Shown here: piece by piece, positions 45,632 to 53,152 of the stretch | How positions within the stretch are numbered: position 1 is the stretch's first letter | Layout: every line of letters starts with the position of its first letter | Source of the DNA: DASSSQ01 sp963839285 | Lineage (GTDB): Bacteria; Actinomycetota; Thermoleophilia; Gaiellales; Gaiellaceae | NCBI GenBank assembly: GCA_963839285.1 | Contig: CAWIUN010000010.1 | Location: 1 to 64,000 of the forward strand | DNA: 64,000 nucleotides | Direction of reading: 5' to 3' | Program-made: the position numbers and the translations under genes | The notes under the pieces: generated by a model | Told to the model about the DNA's origin: nothing | The model's database searches: none | What the model saw: the letters and a program-made list of their open reading frames with translations, nothing else

Positions 45632-45705
45632 CGCGTCGCCGGCGAAGGCGGCGCGGAGGCTATGGCGCCTCGCGACTCACCCCGGTGAGTGGCGGGCGCT
45701 TTTTT
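45632..45705 (+). promoter_or_regulatory. Putative transcription attenuator in the glnA2 leader
   Basis: Hairpin 1: 45632-45640 pairs with 45647-45655 (9 bp, one G-U) around hexaloop ggcgaa. Hairpin 2: gaggc (45656-45660) pairs with gcctc (45667-45671) around hexaloop tatggc. Terminator: 45665-45680 pairs with 45685-45699, with few mismatches, followed by six T. Hairpin 2 and the terminator share 45667-45671, so they exclude each other. This is upstream of glnA2 and downstream of its promoter. Two hexaloop hairpins before a terminator is the form of ANTAR target RNAs. Confidence 0.65.
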
Positions 45706-45729
45706 CGTGGTCCAACGCAGGAGGACGGC

Positions 45730-47163
45730 ATGTCCGAGATCGAGTTCAAGCACTACCTCGAGGGGGAGCCCGACCCGCGCGGCGCGCTCGACTGGGCGAC
45801 GGAGACCCAGGCGAGGATGGTCGACCTCAAGTTCTGCGACCTCCTCGGCACCTGGCAGCACCTGACGCTGCCGCTGCGGGCCTTCGACGAGTCCGCCTTC
45901 GACGAGGGGCTCGGCTTCGACGGCTCCTCGATCCGCGGCTGGCAGGGGATCTCCGAGTCGGACATGCTGCTGCTGCCGCAGGCGGACACCGCGACGATCG
46001 ACCCGTTCGCCGCCGAGCCGACGCTCTCGCTCGTCTGCGAGATCGCCGACCCGCTCACCCGCGAGGGCTACGCGAAGGACCCGCGCCGGGTCGCGCGCCG
46101 CGCCGAGGAGCACCTGCGCGAGAGCGGGATCGCGGACACCGCCTACATCGGCCCCGAGTGCGAGTTCTTCGTCTTCGACGAGGTCGCCTACGAGCTCGGC
46201 CCGAACACGGCCGGCTACACGGTCGACTCGGCCGAGGGGCACTGGAACTCGGGCAAGCCCGGCCTCGGCTACACGATCCGCGAGAAGCAGGGCTACTTCC
46301 CGCCCGCGCCGCACGACTCGCTCGCCGACCTGCGCACCGAGATGGTGCTGACGCTCGAGCGGCTCGGCATCCCCTGCGAGTTCCACCACCACGAGGTCGC
46401 CTCCGGCGGCCAGTGCGAGATCGACCTGCGCTTCCAGACGCTGACGCGGATGGCCGACCAGGTGATGGCCTACAAGTACGTCGTCCGCAACGTCGCCCGC
46501 CGGCACGGCAAGTCCGTCACGTTCATGCCGAAGCCGATCTTCGGCGACAACGGCTCGGGCATGCACACGCACCAGTCCCTCTGGAAGGAGGGGACGCCGC
46601 TGATGGCCGACCGGAGCGGCTACGCGGGCATGTCGCAGCTGGCGCGCTCGTACGTCGCGGGGCTGCTCGCGCACGCGCCGGCGCTGCTCGCGTTCTGCGC
46701 GCCGACGACGAACTCGTACCGGCGGCTCGTCCCCGGCTACGAGGCCCCGGTCAACCTCGTCTGGTCGATGCGGAACCGCTCGGCGTGCATCCGCATCCCG
46801 ATGTACTCGGAGTCGCCGAAGGCGAAGCGGATCGAGTTCCGCTGCCCGGACGCGGCCGCCAACCCCTACCTCGCGTTCGCGGCGATGCTGATGGCGGGCC
46901 TGGACGGGATCGAGCGCGGCCTCGACCCCGGCGAGCCGTGCGACTGGGACCTGTTCGAGGAAGACCGCGGAGTCGCGCAGGTGCCCGGGTCGCTCGAGGA
47001 CGCGCTCGCGGCCCTCGAGGCCGACCACGCGTTCCTGACGCGCGGCGGCGTCTTCGACGACGAGCTGATCCGCACCTGGATCGACTACAAGCGCGCGAAC
47101 GAGGTCGACGTCGTGCGGCTCCGCCCGCACCCCGCCGAGTTCGCCCTCTACTACGACGCGTGA
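45730..47163 (+). CDS. glnA: Glutamine synthetase, GSI-beta type, adenylylation Tyr replaced by Phe
   Basis: 477 residues. LGFDGSSIRGWQGISESDML, DPLTREGYAKDPRRVARRAE, GPECEFFVFDE, HHHEVASGGQCEIDLRF, VTFMPKPIFGDNGSGMHTHQ, NSYRRLVPGYEAPVNLVWS, NRSACIRIP. It aligns with the beta subclass, which is normally adenylylated on a Tyr in a KNLYDL-type motif. The matching site here reads DWDLFEEDR, with Phe409 at the Tyr position. ATG at 45730 has AGGAGG upstream. First gene of the glnA2-glnB-amt operon; leader attenuator upstream. Confidence 0.95.
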   Translation: MSEIEFKHYLEGEPDPRGALDWATETQARMVDLKFCDLLGTWQHLTLPLRAFDESAFDEGLGFDGSSIRGWQGISESDMLLLPQADTATIDPFAAEPTLSLVCEIADPLTREGYAKDPRRVARRAEEHLRESGIADTAYIGPECEFFVFDEVAYELGPNTAGYTVDSAEGHWNSGKPGLGYTIREKQGYFPPAPHDSLADLRTEMVLTLERLGIPCEFHHHEVASGGQCEIDLRFQTLTRMADQVMAYKYVVRNVARRHGKSVTFMPKPIFGDNGSGMHTHQSLWKEGTPLMADRSGYAGMSQLARSYVAGLLAHAPALLAFCAPTTNSYRRLVPGYEAPVNLVWSMRNRSACIRIPMYSESPKAKRIEFRCPDAAANPYLAFAAMLMAGLDGIERGLDPGEPCDWDLFEEDRGVAQVPGSLEDALAALEADHAFLTRGGVFDDELIRTWIDYKRANEVDVVRLRPHPAEFALYYDA

Positions 47164-47173
47164 GGAGACGGGG

Positions 47174-47527
47174 ATGATCAAGGTCGAGGCAGTGGTGATC
47201 CGCGAGCGGGTCGAGACGGTGATCGACGCGGTCGAGGACGCGACGGGGCACGTCGGCGTCACCGTGGTCGAGGCGATCGGCCACGGCCGCCAGCGCGGCG
47301 TCACGCACGAGTACCGGGGGCGGATCTTCGAGTCCCGCTTCCTGCCGAAGGCCGTCCTCACCTTCGTGGTCGAGGACGGGATCGCCGACGAGGTCGTGGC
47401 GGCGATCGTCGACAGCGCGCGCAGCGGCAACGAGTCGGGCGACGGCCTCGTCTGGACGACGCGGGTCGGGAACGTCACACACACGAGGACGGGCGGCAGC
47501 CTGGAGGAGGTCGAGACCGGTGTCTAA
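47174..47527 (+). CDS. glnB: PII nitrogen regulatory protein, uridylylation Tyr replaced by Phe
   Basis: 117 residues. Core MIKVEAVVIRERVETVIDAV, T-loop GHGRQRGVTHEYRGRIFESR, FLPKAVLTFVVED, and C-terminal GDGLVWTTRVGNV. PII senses ATP/ADP and 2-oxoglutarate and controls Amt and glutamine synthetase. The T-loop position equivalent to Tyr51 is Phe52, so uridylylation or adenylylation there is not possible. The Gln of the T-loop base (GRQ), which helps bind 2-oxoglutarate, is kept. It lies 10 bp after glnA2 and overlaps amt. Confidence 0.93.
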   Translation: MIKVEAVVIRERVETVIDAVEDATGHVGVTVVEAIGHGRQRGVTHEYRGRIFESRFLPKAVLTFVVEDGIADEVVAAIVDSARSGNESGDGLVWTTRVGNVTHTRTGGSLEEVETGV

Positions 47528-48914
47528 CAAGGAGCTGCTCTTCGCGACGAGCACGATCTGGGTGGTCGTCGCGGCCGTTCTGGTCATGTTCATGCAGGCC
47601 GGGTTCGCCTTCCTCGAGGCGGGCCTGACCCGGATGAAGAACGTCGGGCACGTGGCCGCGAAGAACGTCCTCATCTTCGCGCTCGCGTCGATCGTCTACT
47701 ACCTCGTCGGCTTCGGGATCGCCTTCGGCGACGGCGGCAACGGCGTCTGGGGCGGCTCCGGGTTCGCGCCGAGCGCGGACGCGCTGCTGCAGATCGGCCA
47801 GGCGCCGTTCTCCTGGTTCGGGGAGATCCCCGGCGCCGCCGCGTACCTGTTCCAGGTCGTCTTCTGCGCGGTCTCGCTCGCGATCGTCTGGGGCGCGATG
47901 GCCGAGCGGACGCGGCTCTACGTCTACATCGTCTTCGGGGTCGCCTTCACGCTGATCTACTCGCTCGCCTCGCACTGGATCTGGGGCGCGAACGGCTGGC
48001 TCGCGTCGATGGGGATGCAGGACTTCGCCGGCTCGACGGTCGTCCACTACCAGGGCGCGCTCGCCGGGCTCGCCGGGGCGCTCCTGCTCGGGCCGCGGAT
48101 CGGCAAGTTCGGCCCGGACGGGCGCCCGAACGCGATCCCGGGGCACAACATGGCCTACACGACCCTGGGCGTGATCATCCTCTGGTTCGGCTGGTTCGGC
48201 TTCAACCCGGGCTCGACGCTCGGCGTCGACGGCGGCGGGCTCGGCTTCTTCGCCTACGTGGCGCTGAACACGAACGTCGCGGCCGCGGGCGGCGTCGTCG
48301 GCGCGCTCGTGACCTCGTGGCTCGTGATCGGCAAGCCCGACCTCTCGATGATGCTGAACGGCGCGATCGGGGCGCTCGTCGCGATCACCGCCGCCTGCGC
48401 GTTCGTCGCCCCGTGGGCCGCGATCGTGATCGGCCTGGTCGCCGGCGTCATCGTCGTCCTGGGCGTCCTCGCGGTCGAGCGGACCGGCATCGACGACCCG
48501 GTCGGCGCGATCGCCGCGCACGGCATGTCGGGCGTCTGGGGGACGCTCTCGCTCGGGTTCCTGACCGTGCCGGCGCTCGCCGAGCGCGTCGGCGTCGGCA
48601 GCGGCGGCGTCTTCTACGGCGGCTCGTTCCACCAGCTCGGCGTCCAGGCGCTCGGCCTCGCCGCGGTGGGCGCGTTCACGTTCGGCGCCTCGTTCCTGAT
48701 CCTCTTGACGCTGAAGCGGACGATCGGGATCCGCACCGACGCCGAGACGGAGACGGCCGGCCTCGACGTCTCCGAGCACGGCATGTGGGGCTATCCCGAG
48801 TTCTACATCCCGGTCCCGGGCGGCTACGGCACCGAGAGCCACGGCCATCTCGGCGGCCACTCGCACGCGCCGAGGCCCGCCCCGCTCCCGCAGCCGGCGC
48901 CGGAGCCCGCCTGA
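47520..48914 (+). CDS. amt: Ammonium transporter
   Basis: 464 residues and 11 helices. FMQAGFAFLEAGLTRMKN, GSTVVHYQGALAGLAGALLLG (first twin-His), FGWFGFNPGS, NTNVAAAGG and DPVGAIAAHGMSGVWGTLS (second twin-His). Conducts ammonium across the membrane and is gated by PII. The C-terminal tail is long, with a His/Pro-rich end (HGHLGGHSH). GTG start overlaps glnB by 8 nt. A strong terminator follows at 48937. Confidence 0.96.
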   Translation: MSNKELLFATSTIWVVVAAVLVMFMQAGFAFLEAGLTRMKNVGHVAAKNVLIFALASIVYYLVGFGIAFGDGGNGVWGGSGFAPSADALLQIGQAPFSWFGEIPGAAAYLFQVVFCAVSLAIVWGAMAERTRLYVYIVFGVAFTLIYSLASHWIWGANGWLASMGMQDFAGSTVVHYQGALAGLAGALLLGPRIGKFGPDGRPNAIPGHNMAYTTLGVIILWFGWFGFNPGSTLGVDGGGLGFFAYVALNTNVAAAGGVVGALVTSWLVIGKPDLSMMLNGAIGALVAITAACAFVAPWAAIVIGLVAGVIVVLGVLAVERTGIDDPVGAIAAHGMSGVWGTLSLGFLTVPALAERVGVGSGGVFYGGSFHQLGVQALGLAAVGAFTFGASFLILLTLKRTIGIRTDAETETAGLDVSEHGMWGYPEFYIPVPGGYGTESHGHLGGHSHAPRPAPLPQPAPEPA

Positions 48915-48936
48915 GCCGGAGCGCGATCCCGGAACC

Positions 48937-48975
48937 GCGCCGGCGGCCGTGCCCGGCCGCCGGCGCGTTGTCTTT
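48937..48975 (+). terminator. Intrinsic terminator of the glnA2-glnB-amt operon
   Basis: Perfect 13-bp stem gcgccggcggccg with its reverse complement, tgcc loop, then gttgtcttt. It lies 22 bp after the amt stop. Confidence 0.8.
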
Positions 48976-49021
48976 CGGGACGCGATCCTTTACGCGTGGA
49001 ACGCCAGCGAAAGGGGACGCC

Positions 49022-49210
49022 GTGCACGACGACCGAGGCTTGACGCCCGCGACCACACCGACGGTCGGCTCCGCCGCCTCCGACTGCGCCTGCGCGACGC
49101 CGGTGCCGGTGCAGAAGGCCGAGCGCAAGGGGGTCGCACGCACGCAGTGCGCCCGCTGCGGCCTGCCGATCCCGCTCCGCTTCACGCCGCCTCCGCGCGG
49201 CTGGCTGTAA
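49022..49210 (+). CDS. Small zinc-ribbon-like protein
   Basis: 62 residues. Two Cys pairs: DCACAT and QCARCGLPIPLRF, followed by a short basic/Pro tail. GTG start with AAGGGG at 5 nt. A Cx1C...CxxC arrangement could bind one zinc. No family recognised; may be an RNA-associated small protein (inference). Confidence 0.55.
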   Translation: MHDDRGLTPATTPTVGSAASDCACATPVPVQKAERKGVARTQCARCGLPIPLRFTPPPRGWL

Positions 49211-49284
49211 CGGCCACGTTCGGGTTCTCCCCCGGTCTGCTCACAATCGCCCCGGAGGCGCGCCGGACGTGATTCGCTGCGGGG

Positions 49285-49464
49285 GTGACGCCGGAGACCC
49301 GCAGCCGCAGCGCCCGCCTCGTCCGCCGCTGCGCCTGGTGCGGGAGCGTCTGGACGGGCCGCGGCTGGGACCGCGCCGAGCGGCAGGCAGCCGGCGCGCC
49401 GGTGACCCACACGATCTGCCCGGACTGCGTCGCCTCGCTCCGCCGCAGCGGCCGCAGCCGCTGA
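49285..49464 (+). CDS. Small CxxC/CxxC protein
   Basis: 59 residues. RRCAWCGSVWTGRGW and HTICPDCVASLR give a four-Cys zinc-ribbon pattern, with an Arg/Ser-rich start and end. GTG at 49285 after a GGGGG run. Too short for a family call; coding potential and the paired CxxC motifs support it. Confidence 0.55.
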   Translation: MTPETRSRSARLVRRCAWCGSVWTGRGWDRAERQAAGAPVTHTICPDCVASLRRSGRSR

Positions 49465-49466
49465 CG

Positions 49467-49472
49467 TAGCCT
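49467..49472 (+). promoter_or_regulatory. Putative -10 box of the rhodanese gene
   Basis: TAGCCT, 7 nt before the GTG at 49480 (leaderless type). Confidence 0.4.
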
Positions 49473-49479
49473 CGCATCC

Positions 49480-50177
49480 GTGCAGTACCGCTTCGTCGAC
49501 TGCCGCTGGGATCTCGGCGACCCCGAGCGCGGCCGGGCGCTCTACCTGGCCGGGCACGTGCCCGGCGCCGCCTTCCTCGACGTCGACCGCGACCTGGCGG
49601 CACCGCCCGGGGCGCGCGGCCGGCACCCGCTGCCGGAGGCGGACGCCTTCGCGGCGGCCGCCTCGCGGGCGGGCATCGGCCCGGGCGTCTTCGTCGTCGC
49701 CTACGGCACCCTCGGCGGCGCCGAGCGGCTCTGGTGGCTGCTCCGCCATTTCGGCCACGACGCCTGCGCCGTCATCGACCTCGACGCCTGGCGAGGGCCG
49801 CTCCGGTGCCGGCGAGGAGCAGATCGAGCCGCGGGCGTTCGCGCCGCGGCCGCGGGCGGGCGACACGGTCGAGGCCGAGGAGCTGCACGAGCGGCTCGGG
49901 AGCCTCGTCGTCGTCGACGCCCGCCGGCCGGAGCGCTGGCGGGGCGAGCCGAACCCGGTCGACCGCGTGCCCGGCCGCGTCCCCGGCGCGGTCAACGCCC
50001 CCTGGGACGAGCCGCTGCCGGAGCTCGGCGAGCGGCGAGCTCGTCGCCTACTGCGGCTCCGGGATCACCGCGTGCGTCACCCTGCACCGGCTCGCGCTCG
50101 CCGGCCGGGACGGCCGGCTCTACCCGGGGTCGTGGAGCGAGTGGGAGCAGCGCGACCTGCCGGTCGAGCGCGGCTAG
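49480..50177 (+). CDS. Sulfurtransferase with two rhodanese domains
   Basis: About 231 residues. First (inactive) domain: VDCRWDLGDPERGRALYLAGHVPGA-type start and LRHFGHDACAVIDLDAW. Second domain: VVDARRPERWRGE and the active-site loop VAYCGSGITACV with catalytic Cys (CGSGITA-type, as in thiosulfate/3-mercaptopyruvate sulfurtransferases). Frameshifts at about 49800 and about 50035. Ends tail to tail with dedA (4-nt overlap). Confidence 0.88.
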
Positions 50178-50818
50178 CCGGCCTCCTCGAGCTCCTTGCC
50201 CAGCACGTCGCGGCCGCGGCGGCGCTGGAAGCGGCGCCAGACCTCGCCCCCGCCCGCGATCAGGGCCGCGATCCCGAGCGCGATCACGAACGGCTTCCAG
50301 AAGCTCTGCTCGAAGCTCTGCCCCCCGAGGTAGCCGAGCAGGCTCGCGTAGACGGCCCAGATCACCGCGGCGACCCCGTCGGCGACCGCGAAGCGCACGT
50401 ACGGGAACTCGACGATCCCCGAGGAGAGCGTGGCGGCGCTCCTGCCTGCGGGGATGAAGCGGCCGGCGGCGATCACGAGCTCGCCGTTGCGGTGGATCAG
50501 CCCGCGCCCCTGCTCGAGCCACCTGCGCCCGCGCTCGTACTTGCAGATCCAGGCGCTGACGCGGTCGCCCGCGAGCCGCCCGATCCAGTAGGCGGCGTTG
50601 TCGCCCGCGAAGACGCCGACCGCCGCCGCCGCGATCACGAGCCAGATCGAGAGGTCGCCCCGCGCGGCCAGGATCCCGGCGCTGATCGTGACCGCCTCGC
50701 TGGGGACGAGGAAGAAGAGGATCGAGTCGAGCGTGCAGGCGCCGAACACGATCAGGTAGGCCCACCAGTGGCCCGAGACGAGGTCGGTCACCCAGCCGGA
50801 GAGCGAGAACGCGAGCAT
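50174..50818 (-). CDS. DedA family membrane protein
   Basis: 214 residues and five to six helices. FFLVPSEAVTISAGILAARG, FAGDNAAYWIGRLAGDR, AAGRFIPAGRSAATLSSGIV. DedA (SNARE-associated/VTT) proteins flip phospholipids or undecaprenyl phosphate. The usual FxxR-G motif is present as GRFIPAGR. ATG start at 50818. Confidence 0.9.
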   Translation of the reverse strand: MLAFSLSGWVTDLVSGHWWAYLIVFGACTLDSILFFLVPSEAVTISAGILAARGDLSIWLVIAAAAVGVFAGDNAAYWIGRLAGDRVSAWICKYERGRRWLEQGRGLIHRNGELVIAAGRFIPAGRSAATLSSGIVEFPYVRFAVADGVAAVIWAVYASLLGYLGGQSFEQSFWKPFVIALGIAALIAGGGEVWRRFQRRRGRDVLGKELEEAG

Positions 50819-50860
50819 GCGCTTCTCGCGTTCCCACGCGCCCGCGGGGAAAACGACCCG

Positions 50861-51373
50861 TTACGCGGCCGCGCCGAAGGCGTTCAGGTACTGCTGCCAG
50901 GAGGCCGGCACGCGCTGCGTCGCCAGCTTGATGAAGAGCACCGGCGCGGGCGGCCGCGGCGGGGCGGCGAGCAGCATCTCCGCCTCCTCGGGCAGCTTGT
51001 CGCCCTTGCGCAGGTTGCACGGCGCGCACGAGGTGACGACGTTCTCCCAGATCGACTCGCCGCCCTTCGAGCGCGGGATCACGTGGTCGAGCGTCATCCG
51101 GCCGGAGCTCGTGCCGCAGTAGACGCAGCGCCAGCCGTCGCGCGCGAAGAGGGCGCGCCGCGAGATCTTCCGCTGGATCGTCCGCGGCACCCGCACGTAG
51201 TGGACGAGGCGGATCACGTGCGGCCAGGGGTAGGTCGCGGAGGCGGAGGTGAGCGGCCGGTCGAGCTGCTCCACCACCTCGGCCTTGCCCTTCCACACGA
51301 GGACGTGCGCACGCCGAATCGAGCAGACGTTCAGCGGCTCGTAGCTCGCGTTCAGGACGAGGACCTGCTGCAA
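50861..51373 (-). CDS. HNH endonuclease
   Basis: 170 residues. N-terminal VLVLNASYEPLNVCSIRRAHV, then the HNH region CVYCGTSSGRMTLDHVIPRS with SCAPCNLRKGDK (two CxxC zinc pairs around the His-Asn-His core). The type is widespread in actinobacteria and not linked here to an intron or phage. TTG at 51373 is chosen because a TACCTT box lies 9 nt upstream; an in-frame TTG at 51418 is the alternative. Confidence 0.87.
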   Translation of the reverse strand: MQQVLVLNASYEPLNVCSIRRAHVLVWKGKAEVVEQLDRPLTSASATYPWPHVIRLVHYVRVPRTIQRKISRRALFARDGWRCVYCGTSSGRMTLDHVIPRSKGGESIWENVVTSCAPCNLRKGDKLPEEAEMLLAAPPRPPAPVLFIKLATQRVPASWQQYLNAFGAAA

Positions 51374-51428
51374 CCTGGCTAAAAGGTAGCGGAGCCGGCC
51401 GGGCTCGGAACCCCGCAAAGGCAGGCGC

Positions 51429-51911
51429 TCAGCGGCCCATCGCGCGCTCGACCGCCTCCTGCTCCTCGGGCGAGAGCGGCACCGACGCCTTGCCCCGCTC
51501 GACCTCCTTCAGGTAGATGCGCGCGTAGTCGCGGCCCTGGATCGCGGTGACGACGACGCCGGTGCGGGCGGAGTCGAGCAGCGCGACCGAGCCGGACTGG
51601 TGGCCGCCCGTGTCCTCGTAGGCGTCGTAGCGCACGATCGCCGTGTTCGAGAGCGTCGCGTCGACGCGCCGGTCGACCCGCGCGAGGCCGGCGGCGATCT
51701 CGTCGACCGCCCGGTGCAGGTCGTCGATGCGCGCCTGGAGCGAGACCGAGAACTCGACCAGGTCGGAGCGGCCGCCCCCGAGCAGCACCTTCTGCGCCTC
51801 GCGGAGCCGCGTCAGGCGGCGCGAGTTCCAGAGCGCCCAGGCGAGCGCGGCCACCGCGACCGCGGCCGCGCCGATCGCGATCCAGGCGGCGACCGAGCTC
51901 GAGAGGCTCAC
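51429..51911 (-). CDS. DUF4446 family protein
   Basis: 160 residues. One N-terminal membrane helix (VAAWIAIGAAAVAVAALAWAL), a coiled-coil stretch (LVEFSVSLQARIDDLHRAVDEI), then NTAIVRYDAYEDTGGHQSGS and LLDSARTGVVVTAIQGRDYARIY, the DUF4446 signature. GTG overlaps the stop of the preceding gene. Function unknown. Confidence 0.85.
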   Translation of the reverse strand: MSLSSSVAAWIAIGAAAVAVAALAWALWNSRRLTRLREAQKVLLGGGRSDLVEFSVSLQARIDDLHRAVDEIAAGLARVDRRVDATLSNTAIVRYDAYEDTGGHQSGSVALLDSARTGVVVTAIQGRDYARIYLKEVERGKASVPLSPEEQEAVERAMGR

Positions 51912-53068
51912 CCGAGCGAGAAGATGACCGGGTAGGAGCCCGAGTTGTTCTTCGCGTTCGCCTCCTGCGGCACCGGCGCGATGTCGACCTTCAGCGTCGT
52001 CTTGGTCGCGAACGGCACCTGGCCGAGGTTCTTGAACACGAGCGTCTTCGTCTGGCCCGGGTCGATCACCTGGATCGTCTGCGTCTTCACGATCGGCTGC
52101 GGGCTCTTCTGGATCGTCAGCGTCACCTGGATGCCGACCTCCTGCGCGTTGCCGGAGTCCTTGACGCCGACCGAGAAGCCGAGGTCGGTCGTCGCCGTGA
52201 CCGTGTTCTCGCTCGACTGCGAGAGGGCCTGGCCGGTCGGCAGCGCCTTGACGAACTCGAGCGCGGTGCCGTGCGGCCCGCCGCCGCCGGTGCCGCCGGT
52301 CGAGGCGCCGCGGAGGCGCTGCAGGATCGGCTCCCAGGCGGCCGGGGTCGCCAGCCCGGGGTCGTTGAGGAAGGTCGAGTGGGGCGGGGCGACGCCGGTG
52401 ATGCCCTGCTTCTGCATCTCGGCCACGGACGGCTCGCGGAAGAGGTCGTCCCAGACGACGTCGCTCGCGACGAACCGCTGCGACTGCTGCGCGAGCAGCT
52501 CGGCGTCGTTGCCGTTCGTCTTGCCCGCCTGCGCGAGGCGGAAGGTCGCCGCCAGCCCCTGCAGGCCGCTGAGCCGGAACTGCAGCGCCTGCACGACCGC
52601 CTGGTTCTCGCTCCGGAGCGCGCCCGGCGGCTTCAGCTCCTGCGCCTTCGCGATCGCCTGCTGCTCGCGCTGGGCGAGGCCGTTCAGCGAGCTCGACAGG
52701 TCGCTCTCGGTCGAGCCGGGCGTCGTCAGGGCCGTCTCGAGGTCGCGGCCGATCGCCTCGGAGGTGCGGGCGACCTGGCCGGTGTCCCGCATGTAGTTCT
52801 TGTAGGCGTTCTTCTTCGAGCTCGACTGGCAGCTCTGCACCCAGAAGACGAGCAGGACGACGACGAGGATCGCGAAGGCGATCAGGCCGATCAGCCGCAG
52901 CAGCGGCGTCACGCCCTGGGGCGGCCGGATCGGCGGCCGCGGGCCGCGAGGCGGCTCGCCGTCGCGCGGCCGGCGCCGGGGCATCCGGACGCGCGCAGTC
53001 TGCTGCTCGACGGTCGCAGGCTCGTCGAAGAAGTCGAACTCGAGGATGTCGTCGTCGCGCTCGCTCAC
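51908..53068 (-). CDS. Membrane-anchored extracytoplasmic hypothetical protein
   Basis: 386 residues. Acidic N-terminus (SERDDDILEFDFFDEP), Arg/Pro-rich stretch, one helix (LIGLIAFAILVVVLLVFWVQ), a helical region (about 75-230) and a C-terminal beta domain with VGIQVTLTIQKSPQPI and NLGQVPFATKTTLKVDIAPV, like a CARDB-type Ig fold. GTG at 53068 is preferred: a TAGAGT -10-like box overlaps the longer GTG at 53089. No known family; co-transcribed with DUF4446. Confidence 0.75.
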   Translation of the reverse strand: MSERDDDILEFDFFDEPATVEQQTARVRMPRRRPRDGEPPRGPRPPIRPPQGVTPLLRLIGLIAFAILVVVLLVFWVQSCQSSSKKNAYKNYMRDTGQVARTSEAIGRDLETALTTPGSTESDLSSSLNGLAQREQQAIAKAQELKPPGALRSENQAVVQALQFRLSGLQGLAATFRLAQAGKTNGNDAELLAQQSQRFVASDVVWDDLFREPSVAEMQKQGITGVAPPHSTFLNDPGLATPAAWEPILQRLRGASTGGTGGGGPHGTALEFVKALPTGQALSQSSENTVTATTDLGFSVGVKDSGNAQEVGIQVTLTIQKSPQPIVKTQTIQVIDPGQTKTLVFKNLGQVPFATKTTLKVDIAPVPQEANAKNNSGSYPVIFSLG

Positions 53069-53152
53069 AGGAATCGCCCGGAGGGCCACTCTAGCGACCG
53101 TTTCGGCCGGATCGGCAGAGGAGTTTCCCCGGGCGGGTCCAACAGAGACGCC

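Noticed and set aside
45632..45705. glnA2 leader as a known glutamine (glnA) riboswitch
   Set aside because: I see no match to the cyanobacterial glutamine aptamer; only the hairpin/terminator logic is supported.
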